Assembly (NCBI RefSeq): GCF_004104355.1
Contig: NZ_RJLM01000001.1
Location: forward strand, 1,220,711 to 1,284,710
DNA length: 64,000 nucleotides
From: Photobacterium chitinilyticum
Lineage (GTDB): Bacteria > Pseudomonadota > Gammaproteobacteria > Enterobacterales > Vibrionaceae
Reading direction: 5' to 3'
Of the stretch, positions 9,545-17,290 are shown in pieces. Both the position numbers and the translations under genes were made by a program. Each line of letters starts with the position of its first letter. Positions within the stretch are counted from its first letter, which is position 1. The notes under the pieces are model-generated. The model made no database searches and was not told where the DNA came from. It was given only the letters and a program-made list of their open reading frames with translations.

Positions 9545-10201
9545 TCATGATTCTGGCGGTGATAACAGTGCTGACATGGCGGCTTGATAGGTAGCTTCGA
9601 GAGATCCCCGAGAAAATGCGGTGACGCCGAGATCCTTCAGAACGCCATTGTCGGTCCCGTATACCAAGCCATGAATAGTGATGTCCTGACCACGCTCCCA
9701 AGCTTGCTGCATAATAGTAGAATTACCCAAGTTATTGACCTGTGTGACAACATTTATCTCACACATTTTATTATCCAACTCTTCGCGTGATAATGCCCCC
9801 AGGACACTTTGATGTTTTAAGCGTAGATCACGAATATGCAATAGCCAGTTATTGATCAGCCCCAATGGCGGATTTTCAATAGCAGCCGTTACCCCTTTGC
9901 AACCGTAATGGCCACAAATAATAATATGCTTGACCTTCAGCACATCAACGGCATATTGAACCACTGACAAGCAGTTCAAGTCAGTATGGACGACCTGGTT
10001 GGCAACATTACGATGAACAAACAGTTCTCCGGAACCCAAACCGGTAAGAAGCTCTGCAGGAACTCGGCTATCAGAGCAACCAATCCAGAGATATTCCGGA
10101 TATTGTGTTTCTGCCAGATGAGAAAAAAACTCTGGCCTTTCTTCCTTAATGCTCTCCGACCAAGAGAGATTATTTGCAAATAACTGCTTTATATCTGTCA
10201 T
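9545..10201 (-). CDS. can: Beta-class carbonic anhydrase
   Basis: Cytoplasmic zinc enzyme interconverting CO2 and bicarbonate, supplying bicarbonate for carboxylations. It has 218 residues, close to E. coli Can. Zinc ligands Cys42, Asp44 ([11 protein letters not shown]), His98 and Cys101 ([11 protein letters not shown]) fall at the same numbers as in the E. coli enzyme, and Arg46 is present. [20 protein letters not shown] is also typical. Start ATG at 10201 with AGGG upstream. It runs convergent to the chemoreceptor gene; the upstream gene on the same strand is a thioesterase 128 bases away, so it may have its own promoter. Confidence 0.95.
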   Translation of the reverse strand: MTDIKQLFANNLSWSESIKEERPEFFSHLAETQYPEYLWIGCSDSRVPAELLTGLGSGELFVHRNVANQVVHTDLNCLSVVQYAVDVLKVKHIIICGHYGCKGVTAAIENPPLGLINNWLLHIRDLRLKHQSVLGALSREELDNKMCEINVVTQVNNLGNSTIMQQAWERGQDITIHGLVYGTDNGVLKDLGVTAFSRGSLEATYQAAMSALLSPPES

Positions 10202-10329
10202 AATAACGCCCTATATACACAAACCGGACTGATAGCGAATCGAATGAGTTGTAAATTTTCTAACATCAATACGGCTAACCATGGTAACTGAGTTCAACGT
10301 AAATAAAAAATGTACGCTGTTTGAGTGAC

Positions 10330-10818
10330 TCAACAAAGCCTCTCTTCCCGTTTCATAAATCGCGCTGTACTTGTTGCCATAAGCTGTTGATCAACAAAAA
10401 TACTGGCTTCAACTTTATAGAGTGTTAAGTAGGAAGAGCTTATTTCCCCTCGAATAACAATATCCGCAGTAAGGGGGATCTCTGCAAGGTAGCGGATATT
10501 AATATCACCGGTTACAGCTTCAACACCTTGGTTAAAAATCGCGTGACACATACCTGCATCAAGTAATGCAGCAATAAACCCGCCATGCAAAATGCCTTGA
10601 TAACCTTGCTGATGAATACTTCCTTTAGCCTTTGCCCAAACAGCACCCTCTTGATCATTATAGAAATCGAGCTTTAAACCAAACGTTGATTGTGTGCCAC
10701 ATAGCATACAGTGTTGGTGGCTTTTCCGTTTACTCACCTTATCCAAGAGACGCGTTGATTTGAATAAGTCGAATTTCTCTATCTCATTCTGTAAAAATCT
10801 TTTTTCTGGATTATTCAT
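10330..10818 (-). CDS. PaaI-type hotdog-fold thioesterase
   Basis: 162 residues. The core reads MLCGTQSTFGLKLDFYNDQE, then GYQGILHGGFIAALLDAGMCHAIF and VEAVTGDINIRYLAEIPL, the pattern of the PaaI/YiiD acyl-CoA thioesterase group with the conserved HGG and the Asp of ALLDAGM. It probably hydrolyses a small acyl-CoA in the cytoplasm; the substrate is not readable. The N-terminal ~35 residues are basic and less typical. The transporter gene upstream on the same strand ends 57 bases before this start, so the two may be co-transcribed. Confidence 0.8.
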   Translation of the reverse strand: MNNPEKRFLQNEIEKFDLFKSTRLLDKVSKRKSHQHCMLCGTQSTFGLKLDFYNDQEGAVWAKAKGSIHQQGYQGILHGGFIAALLDAGMCHAIFNQGVEAVTGDINIRYLAEIPLTADIVIRGEISSSYLTLYKVEASIFVDQQLMATSTARFMKREERLC

Positions 10819-10875
10819 GCTTCACTCATGTTTTTGTTTGGTATCCAACCTTTTGTAATGTCGCAAATCAGCCAA

Positions 10876-11883
10876 TTATTCTTGAGTGCAAATCTTTCCC
10901 TGTCGTGCAGCTTGTATAGTTCGAAGTACTAGCCAGCTCACAATAACTGACAGTAGTATCACCAACAAACGTGCCAGCCAACATAAATACGGTTGTTGAC
11001 TAAGCTCAGCCATCTTGATGGTTGCGATGGAAAGAGCAGCTAGAGGAAAAGAGAAAGCCCAAGATGAGAGAACAAATGGCACACGCCAGAAGCGTATCGC
11101 ATTGCAACCCAACAACATCGCCCAAAATAGTGCACAGTAATAAAGTAATCGGGCTCCGTTATCTAATCCACCAACCAGCCCAGTATAAGAGATAAAGCCA
11201 ACAGAAGGAGGCGCTAATAAAATGAAATATGTTGGTATCAGGCGAAGTGGTAATTGTTCATGAAATAAAAGACGATACATCACAATAACCAGCAGTACCA
11301 ACCAGAATAACAGCCCAACACTGAAGAAAAACCAGCTGATCTCTTCATAACCTAAATATATCCCATTTATAGGAACCACAATATTGCCGACCATTGGAAT
11401 GAACCAGCTGGGATTGACATGCTCAATGGTGAAATGGCTGTGATTGAGCCAGCTACTCATTACATAAATTGTTAATACTAACTGTAACAACATACCTGCA
11501 GTCCATAACGTTATGGCTAGCATAGACGTTGATTGCCAAAATACAGAGAGTAGCAACATATTAACCGAAATCGTCGGGAAGAAATTTAGGCGCACAGGGT
11601 GATGTAATTCAGTTCGGACTTCATCTATATGGCGGAGGGTTTTCCAACCGTACAGACCTAATAGAATAATAAAGAGTACAGAGGCAAAAAGACCGATGGA
11701 AAGAGAAAGCACGTATGCAACTGATGAGCTAGGAAAACATTTTTGCCAGGCAATGGCCAACCCGGAGAGCCCCATGACTATTGAAAATAATGTAATGGGT
11801 AAATAGGCCACTCTTCTTTTTATTGGCGAAATACCTTCATGGGATATCGCCTCAGAAGGCTCTGTCATTACAGATGAAGACAT
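10876..11883 (-). CDS. SLAC1/TehA (TDT) family anion or dicarboxylate transporter
   Basis: Inner-membrane protein of 335 residues with about ten hydrophobic helices. The first is preceded by RRVAYLPITLFSIVMGLSGLAIAW, the start pattern of the tellurite-resistance/dicarboxylate transporter family (PF03595: TehA, Mae1, SLAC1). Segments NPSWFIPMVGNIVVPING and WAFSFPLAALSIAT are the conserved family motifs; the Phe gate of SLAC1-type channels would lie in such helices. Whether it carries tellurite, sulfite, nitrate or organic acids cannot be told. Its upstream DNA is exceptional: a hairpin series ending in a terminator-like hairpin inside the presumed leader, and three palindromes further up. It lies between modD and a thioesterase gene. 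Confidence 0.88.
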   Translation of the reverse strand: MSSSVMTEPSEAISHEGISPIKRRVAYLPITLFSIVMGLSGLAIAWQKCFPSSSVAYVLSLSIGLFASVLFIILLGLYGWKTLRHIDEVRTELHHPVRLNFFPTISVNMLLLSVFWQSTSMLAITLWTAGMLLQLVLTIYVMSSWLNHSHFTIEHVNPSWFIPMVGNIVVPINGIYLGYEEISWFFFSVGLLFWLVLLVIVMYRLLFHEQLPLRLIPTYFILLAPPSVGFISYTGLVGGLDNGARLLYYCALFWAMLLGCNAIRFWRVPFVLSSWAFSFPLAALSIATIKMAELSQQPYLCWLARLLVILLSVIVSWLVLRTIQAARQGKICTQE

Positions 11884-11914
11884 GATGTATCCATTTTGAA
11901 ATAATACTGATGTT

Positions 11915-11943
11915 AAAAAGGCTCCCGGACTGTCTCAGGAGCC
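11915..11943 (-). terminator. Terminator-like hairpin in the leader of the TDT transporter gene
   Basis: On the minus strand GGCTCC (11943-11938) pairs with GGAGCC (11925-11920) around a 12-base loop, and TTTTT follows immediately (11919-11915). It lies 31 bases before the transporter ATG, so unless it simply ends modD transcription it would be an attenuator in the transporter leader. Confidence 0.6.
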
Positions 11944-11952
11944 AAATTATTA

Positions 11953-11982
11953 CTTGTGCGAACAAGGCTCAGCTATCTGAGC
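11953..11982 (-). promoter_or_regulatory. Two adjacent hairpins upstream of the leader terminator
   Basis: Read on the minus strand, GCTCAG-ATAG-CTGAGC (11982-11967) is followed with no gap by CTTGT-TCGC-ACAAG (11966-11953). The GAGCC formed by the end of the first hairpin plus the first base of the second is complementary to GGCTC in the 5' arm of the terminator hairpin, so an antiterminator pairing is possible. Confidence 0.45.
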
Positions 11983-12001
11983 AAATGCGATAATAAAAGA
12001 G

Positions 12002-12073
12002 TATTGCTGCAATAGTAGCGGCCCTTTATAAATGGCATATGCCATTTATACACTTAATTCATGGCATATGCCA
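12002..12073. promoter_or_regulatory. Operator cluster: two identical 12-bp palindromes plus a third inverted repeat
   Basis: TGGCATATGCCA occurs perfectly at 12033-12044 and again at 12062-12073, centres 29 bp apart (close to three helical turns). The first copy extends symmetrically to about 12028-12049 (ATAAA...TTTAT). A third inverted repeat, TATTGC-T-GCAATA, sits at 12002-12014. All lie between modD and the TDT transporter gene, upstream of the latter. I do not recognise a known consensus. Confidence 0.6.
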
Positions 12074-12160
12074 GTAACTTTTGCGTAATGAACCTTGAAG
12101 AATATGCTCGATGGCGGTCATCTATAATGGATAGATTGCTTCAGGCAACGAAAATAGCCT

Positions 12161-13006
12161 CTAAATTGGTGTGATAATTACTTTAATATCTTCGGGAGCG
12201 GCATAATATGGGGCTGATGTAATGAACAAGGTTACTCCTGTCCTCGCATATTCCGCTGCATTATTACGATTGATCCCACCAGCAACAGACAACATTGTTT
12301 GTTGACCGGACTTGGCTAACAGTTGCTGTGATTGAAGCACCTCAGCCACAGAGAACTTATCAAGCTGAATAATGTCCGGTGCCGCTTTTACTAGCTCAGC
12401 AACTTGATCGAGAGTATCTGCTTCTACGGTAATCTTGTTTTCAGGAGCCTGCTGGCGTAACCGAACGACATGCTGCTGCCAGTTTTCAGGTTCCTGGCAT
12501 AGGCGGCGATGGTTAGTAAAAACCAATAACGTTTCGCTAAGACCCGCACGATGAATATGGCCCCCACCAGCCAATACCGCGGCTGTGGCTAACTTACGGG
12601 TTCCCGGAATACTTTTTCGGGTACAGGCGACAACACCATTCGGGTTGGCCAGCTGAACCTGTGCAACCATATCAGCAGTGTACTGGGCGACACCACAGCA
12701 CCATTCAAGCACCACTTGAGCTGCTTTCCAGCCAGTGTGCAGCTGTTCAGCTTTCCCTTCGACTTCAAGCAAAACTGTACCCGCATCGACGTCAACACCA
12801 TCTGCTATATGTATTACGGGCTGAAGGCCAAGCTTGGTCAGCAAAGCGTGCGCTACTTCTACCCCAGCTACCCGACCCGCTTGTTTTCTCTTAAATACCA
12901 TTTTGCCCTTATGTTGCCCGATCCCCAGGCTGCGGGTCGTTAAATCCCCCCGATAAGCATCTTCCAGCAAAAAGGTATCGAGTTCATAATCTGAAAAATA
13001 CAGCAT
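12161..13006 (-). CDS. modD: ModD, quinolinate phosphoribosyltransferase-like protein
   Basis: 281 residues with the fold and motifs of nicotinate-nucleotide pyrophosphorylase (NadC): LEDAYRGDLTTRSLGI at the N-terminus, then CTRKSIPGTRKLATAAVLAGG, GGGHIHRAGLSET, VEADTLDQ and LSVAGGINRNNA. The HIHRAGLSE variant and QLDKF instead of the usual LDNM identify the ModD subgroup, usually found beside molybdate transport genes. Its reaction is not established. Here no modABC is in view. A strong AGGAGATAAC precedes the ATG. It lies upstream of the TDT transporter gene on the same strand, separated by 277 bases packed with palindromes. Confidence 0.85.
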   Translation of the reverse strand: MLYFSDYELDTFLLEDAYRGDLTTRSLGIGQHKGKMVFKRKQAGRVAGVEVAHALLTKLGLQPVIHIADGVDVDAGTVLLEVEGKAEQLHTGWKAAQVVLEWCCGVAQYTADMVAQVQLANPNGVVACTRKSIPGTRKLATAAVLAGGGHIHRAGLSETLLVFTNHRRLCQEPENWQQHVVRLRQQAPENKITVEADTLDQVAELVKAAPDIIQLDKFSVAEVLQSQQLLAKSGQQTMLSVAGGINRNNAAEYARTGVTLFITSAPYYAAPEDIKVIITPI

Positions 13007-13287
13007 GTTATCTCCTGTTAATCGATTAAACGCCCCGCGACGATACTAACTTGGCGATCGTAAAGAAGCGAGGCACATAGGTAACTCGTTGAACAACAAA
13101 ACTGTATCAATGATATTGCTAATTTAGCAATACATAAATTATTTGGTTACGGAAAAAACCACTAGTAGCTCATATCACTGATTAACCTGTATCCAACAGG
13201 TATCCATCCCAGATCAAATGGCCATTATTTGCACATCATCCTGGTTATAATTCTAAGGTAACCCGGGGAAAGCACCGTTGCGAAGAT

Positions 13288-13701
13288 CTAGAAGCCATTC
13301 GGGTTATCAATGACATAAAGCCACCCACCATCAGTATATTTCATCACTTCAAGTGCCATTCCTGTTTGTACATTAGTAATTTCCCAGTCAGAGCGGATAA
13401 GTGCGGTGTCACCATTGATGTGAATAGAAGCGCCGTGTGTAATAATTTCAACGTCACCTTGCATATAACCTTTTAAAGCCTGCTTGATAGCCTCTTTACC
13501 TATAGCAAGGTTACCTTCAGTATCTAAGACCAATACAGCATCGTCATGGAATAGCGTACCCAGTCCAGTAATATCTTTATTTGAAAAATACTCTGCAAAT
13601 AGCTGGTGTAACTCGTTAGGTGTTTGCGGTTTTTTGTAATCTATCGATGCGAAAGAGAAAAAAGATAGAGTGCTTAAGGCAACAAACCATATTGCTTTCA
13701 T
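13288..13701 (-). CDS. Exported NTF2-like (SnoaL/DUF4440) protein
   Basis: 137 residues. A signal peptide is plausible (MKAIWFVALSTLSFFSFASI, cleaved near residue 18-20). A cone-shaped NTF2-like domain follows: PNELHQLFAEYFSNKDITGL, LFHDDAVLVLDTEG, IGKEAIKQALKGYM and ALIRSDWEI, ending in a Trp/Tyr-rich strand (GWLYVIDNPNGF). Family members bind or transform small hydrophobic molecules; no function can be assigned. AAGGATATATT precedes the ATG. It is divergent from an HxlR regulator, with palindromes between the two, so it is the probable target of that regulator. Confidence 0.78.
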   Translation of the reverse strand: MKAIWFVALSTLSFFSFASIDYKKPQTPNELHQLFAEYFSNKDITGLGTLFHDDAVLVLDTEGNLAIGKEAIKQALKGYMQGDVEIITHGASIHINGDTALIRSDWEITNVQTGMALEVMKYTDGGWLYVIDNPNGF

Positions 13702-13753
13702 AATATATCCTTAGTTTGACTGTTCGGTGAAGATAGAGTGATAATATTTACTT

Positions 13754-13807
13754 AAGTTACTAAAAGAAATTAGGTACCTAAAAGTAACTAGTTACCTATG
13801 AGTAACC
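13754..13807. promoter_or_regulatory. HxlR-type operator cluster between divergent genes
   Basis: Two perfect 12-bp palindromes, TTAGGTACCTAA (13770-13781) and GTAACTAGTTAC (13784-13795), are flanked by further half-sites AGTTACT (13755-13761) and AGTAACC (13801-13807). HxlR regulators typically bind GTAC/GTTAC-type repeats between divergent genes, which fits the layout here. Confidence 0.6.
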
Positions 13808-13868
13808 AACCGACTAGGTGTGTCAACTGAGTGCAAGCTCGATATGATGACGGAAAAAGGAGGAGAAT

Positions 13869-14198
13869 ATGAATAATCAAGGGAAACAACCCGAAGGCTA
13901 TTGTAGTGCAGATAAATACTTAACGTTGATCTCTACAAAGTGGACCGCGCATATCGTTTGGTTAGTTGGTCAGCATCATGAAATGCGTTTTGGGCAAATA
14001 CAGAAACAACTCGCTCTCGTTTCTAGCAAAGTACTCAGTGAACGATTAAAACTGTTAAAAGGAGAAGGATTTGTTTGGCGAAGACAAGAAGAAACTGTTC
14101 CTGTAACGGTGTATTACGGATTGACACCAAAAGGAGAAGAACTTGCAGAAATTGTCGACATTATCGTAAGAAAATCTGATGACTGGGATAAAGTTTAA
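13869..14198 (+). CDS. HxlR-family transcriptional regulator
   Basis: 109-residue winged-helix protein. KYLTLISTKWTAHIVWLVGQ, EMRFGQIQKQL, SKVLSERLKLLKGEGFVWRR and VYYGLTPKGEELAEIV follow the HxlR/MarR-like pattern, with Cys11 in GYCSADKY near the N-terminus as in many redox- or electrophile-sensing members (YodB, QorR). A very strong AAGGAGGAGAAT lies before the ATG. It probably represses the divergent NTF2-like gene and itself through the palindromes between them. Cys sensing is an inference from family members. Confidence 0.9.
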   Translation: MNNQGKQPEGYCSADKYLTLISTKWTAHIVWLVGQHHEMRFGQIQKQLALVSSKVLSERLKLLKGEGFVWRRQEETVPVTVYYGLTPKGEELAEIVDIIVRKSDDWDKV

Positions 14199-14439
14199 CT
14201 CCAACCTGACACATAGAACTTGAGTAAATCACTTGCTCTAGACTTGAAAATTTTCACCCCACGGCAGCGTCTCTGATTCGATACCTCCACATTGACCTTA
14301 AAATAGATGATTCATAGTCTCAATTTCTCAGGAATGAACCATAGCTATATTGCCAATAATATAGGAAAATCCCACCCTCAGTATCGGCATTATTCAATGA
14401 CCCAGTGATTGAATCCCAGTTAGAACAGGAGAATCAGTA

Positions 14440-14814
14440 ATGACTCATAAAACTAAAACAATGGAAATACCAGTAGCTATTGCCGATAGAGTGCAGATTT
14501 TGATTGATGCCTATGAAGCCAAAGAAAAGTTCAAGGCTGAGCGTGAAGTAGTAGTTAACAACTTACTTTCCATGGATAACCTTGGTTGTGAGATGGCGGT
14601 TTATAGTTTGCCTCAGGATGAATTACTAGACACTCTCAGGTTTGTATACGAACTATCCGGAACTAACAGCAAATTCATCAAAAACATACTGACACAATCC
14701 AGAGAAAATCCCAAAAAGGCCTTATCCGATTCTCAGAGAGCATCAGCAAAAGGCCTGTTGTTTAACCTACTCAATGATCCGTCAGTCATTTCAGCGATGA
14801 AAGAGAGTCAGTAA
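14440..14814 (+). CDS. Conserved-looking hypothetical protein, 124 residues
   Basis: Not recognised. It is a soluble, probably mostly helical protein: MEIPVAIADRVQILIDAYEAKE suggests an amphipathic helix start similar to small DNA-associated or ribbon-helix proteins, followed by charged helices and a Ser/Lys-rich C-terminal half. AGGAGAATCAGTA before the ATG is a good ribosome site and a terminator follows, so the gene is real and monocistronic. It lies 241 bases after the HxlR gene and converges on the GH4 gene. No signal peptide, membrane segment or Cys cluster. Confidence 0.65.
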   Translation: MTHKTKTMEIPVAIADRVQILIDAYEAKEKFKAEREVVVNNLLSMDNLGCEMAVYSLPQDELLDTLRFVYELSGTNSKFIKNILTQSRENPKKALSDSQRASAKGLLFNLLNDPSVISAMKESQ

Positions 14815-14830
14815 TACCACAGCTTAAATT

Positions 14831-14856
14831 AGGGGACGGTTTTAAACCGCCCCTAT
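14831..14856. terminator. Bidirectional terminator between the 124-residue protein gene and the GH4 gene
   Basis: Stem GGGG(A)CGGTTT/AAACCGCCCC with one bulged A at 14832-14853, placed 15-20 bases from both convergent stop codons. Confidence 0.75.
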
Positions 14857-14869
14857 TCGGATTTATGTC

Positions 14870-16183
14870 CTAGCGGAATTGAGGCATGTAATCTAGGTTC
14901 GCCTCAATAGTCTCTTCTAGGGCTTTTTCTAGAATCGTACCTGTTGTGACCAAGGGATTTAGAATCAGAGCACGATGTGCCGCATTTCGATCGCCAGTAA
15001 CAGCAGCCTCCACCGTCAGTGATTCAAACTCTTTCATCAATTGAATCAGGCATAATGTGTCTGATGGGAAGCGCGCGACATTCAATGGCACGGGCCCGGC
15101 TTTGGTGATCATACAGCTAACTTCTACCGCGCAGTCATCTGGCAGGCCATCAATTGCGCCGTTATTGCGGGTGTTTACGTGCATGATAGTACGCTTATCG
15201 TTATAGATGGAGCTCATCAGTTCACATGCCGCTTCTGAGTAATATTGACCGCCGCGTTTTTCCAGCTCTTTCGGCTTCTCATTCAGCTCCGGATTACGGT
15301 AGATATCAAACAGACGTTTTTCCATCGCCTTAACCACTTCCCCGCGCGTGCCTTCTCCGTTCGCTTCTTCTATCTCCTGACCCATAATGTCCTCGCTGGT
15401 ATAGTAGTAACGAAGGTAAGCACATGGAATCATCCCCATATTGCGCAGCAACTCTGCTGGCCACTCAAATGGCGGGATATTTTGCGGCACCAATGGGTCG
15501 CTGCCAGACAAGATCTCTTCGACCACATCTTGCAGCTTATCGCGACCTTCATGCAAGATCTGACGAGCCCAAATAAAGTGGTTAAGCCCTGCCACTTGCA
15601 GCACAAAATCTTGCTCTTCCGCATTAAGCATTTGCGCGATGCCTTTTTGCATAATCACCGGAACGTTACACAAACCCACGGCTTTTACCTTGGTGTGTTT
15701 CAAAATAGCTTCTGTCACCATGCCAGATGGGTTGGTGAAGTTGAGCAACCACGCATCTGGACAGAGCTCTTCCATCTCTTTGCAGATTTCCAGTGCGATA
15801 GGAATAGTTCGGCAAGCATTGGCAAACCCGCCAAGACCATTGGTTTCCTGACCAATCATGCCGTACTTGAGCGAGATACGTTCATCACGAATACGACCTT
15901 CAAGACATCCAGCACGGAATTGAGAGCAAACAAAATCTGCGTCTTTCAGAGCTGGCTTACGATCCAGTGTTACATGGACCTCAATGTGCGACATATTGTT
16001 TTTCGCCAGCATTCGATGAGTCAGATCGCCGATGATGCTCACTTTCTCTGAGCCATCTTCGATATCCACAAGCCAAAGTTCGCCAATTGGCAGCTCATGA
16101 TTACGTTTGATTAAGCCCTCGATTAGCTCAGGAGTGTAGCTTGAACCAGCACCAATGACGGTGATTTTTAGACCTTTTTTCAT
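14870..16183 (-). CDS. Glycoside hydrolase family 4, 6-phospho-beta-glucosidase type
   Basis: 437-residue NAD- and metal-dependent glycosidase resembling ChbF/CelF (about 450 in E. coli). The Rossmann start VIGAGSSYTPEL (9-20) binds NAD. NGLGGFANACRTIPIAL, LLNFTNPSGMVTEA, the metal ligands Cys172 (GLCNVP) and His202 (LNHFIWAR) are in place, so it should be active. It would open 6-phospho-beta-glucosides delivered by a PTS, but no PTS genes are adjacent. It is divergent from a LysR regulator, with a near-perfect palindrome in the 115-bp spacer. Aryl-6-phospho-beta-glucosides, cellobiose-6-P or chitobiose-6-P are all possible. Confidence 0.9.
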   Translation of the reverse strand: MKKGLKITVIGAGSSYTPELIEGLIKRNHELPIGELWLVDIEDGSEKVSIIGDLTHRMLAKNNMSHIEVHVTLDRKPALKDADFVCSQFRAGCLEGRIRDERISLKYGMIGQETNGLGGFANACRTIPIALEICKEMEELCPDAWLLNFTNPSGMVTEAILKHTKVKAVGLCNVPVIMQKGIAQMLNAEEQDFVLQVAGLNHFIWARQILHEGRDKLQDVVEEILSGSDPLVPQNIPPFEWPAELLRNMGMIPCAYLRYYYTSEDIMGQEIEEANGEGTRGEVVKAMEKRLFDIYRNPELNEKPKELEKRGGQYYSEAACELMSSIYNDKRTIMHVNTRNNGAIDGLPDDCAVEVSCMITKAGPVPLNVARFPSDTLCLIQLMKEFESLTVEAAVTGDRNAAHRALILNPLVTTGTILEKALEETIEANLDYMPQFR

Positions 16184-16263
16184 AGTAATGTTTCTCGTTA
16201 TAGATAAGATATTTGTAATTTAAAAGCATCGCTACTGGCTATACAAACCAAATAAAACTCGCT

Positions 16264-16286
16264 ATGAATTAGCTCAGCTAATTTAT
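16264..16286. promoter_or_regulatory. LysR-type operator between GH4 and lysR
   Basis: Perfect inverted repeat AATTAGCT-C-AGCTAATT (16267-16283), symmetric again at the outer AT pairs. It contains T-N11-A, the canonical LysR binding pattern, and ends 12 bases before the lysR start codon, implying autoregulation and control of the divergent GH4 gene. Confidence 0.7.
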
Positions 16287-16298
16287 GGCACGTGAATT

Positions 16299-17234
16299 AT
16301 GAATAAAAAACAGCAGATGCTAGCTAACATGTACACCTTTGCTATTGCGGGTAAATTCCTGAGTTTCACCAAAGCGGCAGAAGAATTGTTCATCACGCAG
16401 GGTGCGGTGAGCCAACGTATCAAATCACTGGAAGAGCAGCTTGGTTTTCGCTTATTTGTGCGCATGACTCGACGTCTGGAATTGACCCGAGAGGGGGAAC
16501 GATTACTGCACGCGATCAACCAATCTTTTGACGTCATATTCTCTGAGCTAGAAGACATTAAATTCAACGAATTACGTGGTGAACTTTACATCGGTGCAGC
16601 GCCAACTTTCGCACAAAGCTGGCTGTTACCTAGGCTTTCTGAGTTTCAGCGCTTGTATCCAAACCTCAATGTCAAACTCAGGGTTAAGGCCAGCCGGCTT
16701 GATTTCCAGCATGAGCCTGTGGACATCGCGATTTACTACAGCGCTAGCGAGCATCCGGGGTTTTATCATCAAAGGCTGTTTGACGAGGTACTGGTACCAG
16801 TATGCAGCCCTAAATACTTCAATGCCCACTTCGCTGACAATGAGCACCTTATGAGTCAACTAGAGTCAGCGACCTTCATTCACTGCACCGAATCATTAGA
16901 AGCGAGTGAGCCAAATCAAGAGTGGAAGATATGGCTAGAAAACCAAGAAAATGAAGCACTCAAGTCACTTAATGTAATGGAGAAAACATACCTCTTTAAC
17001 CATTCAGACATGGCGATGACTGCTGCGAAAAACAGCATGGGAATCGGGATGGCGCGTGAGTCGTTGGTACGCTCAAGCCTAGAAAGTGGAGAACTGGTCG
17101 CGCCTTTTGAACGAGTAAACTCTGGACGAGGATACGATCTTATTTGTTTGAACGGGCAACAACATAGACCCAAAATCTCATCGTTTATCGAGTGGCTAGA
17201 AACGCAACTTCCTCTGAGTCAAGAGGAAGGTTAG
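16299..17234 (+). CDS. LysR-family regulator (GcvA-like), likely controls the GH4 gene
   Basis: 311 residues: N-terminal winged helix (FAIAGKFLSFTKAAEELFIT, QGAVSQRIKSLEEQLG, LFVRMTRRLELTREG) and a substrate-binding domain beginning GELYIGAAPTFAQSWLLPRL. The SWLLPRL phrase and overall pattern are those of the GcvA/AmpR branch. The divergent arrangement with GH4 and an operator-like palindrome in the spacer suggest it senses a sugar phosphate or related metabolite. It ends 57 bases before the convergent GTPase gene, with no clear hairpin between. Confidence 0.9.
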   Translation: MNKKQQMLANMYTFAIAGKFLSFTKAAEELFITQGAVSQRIKSLEEQLGFRLFVRMTRRLELTREGERLLHAINQSFDVIFSELEDIKFNELRGELYIGAAPTFAQSWLLPRLSEFQRLYPNLNVKLRVKASRLDFQHEPVDIAIYYSASEHPGFYHQRLFDEVLVPVCSPKYFNAHFADNEHLMSQLESATFIHCTESLEASEPNQEWKIWLENQENEALKSLNVMEKTYLFNHSDMAMTAAKNSMGIGMARESLVRSSLESGELVAPFERVNSGRGYDLICLNGQQHRPKISSFIEWLETQLPLSQEEG

Positions 17235-17290
17235 ACATTACCAAAAATCTCTTTTTATTAGCGGTACTAATTCACATGGGCAGTAGCGAA

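Noticed and set aside
15245-16051. 268-codon open frame antisense to the GH4 gene
   Set aside because: It is the reverse complement of a clear coding gene; no ribosome site, and composition (many His, Phe, Gln) is typical of an antisense shadow.
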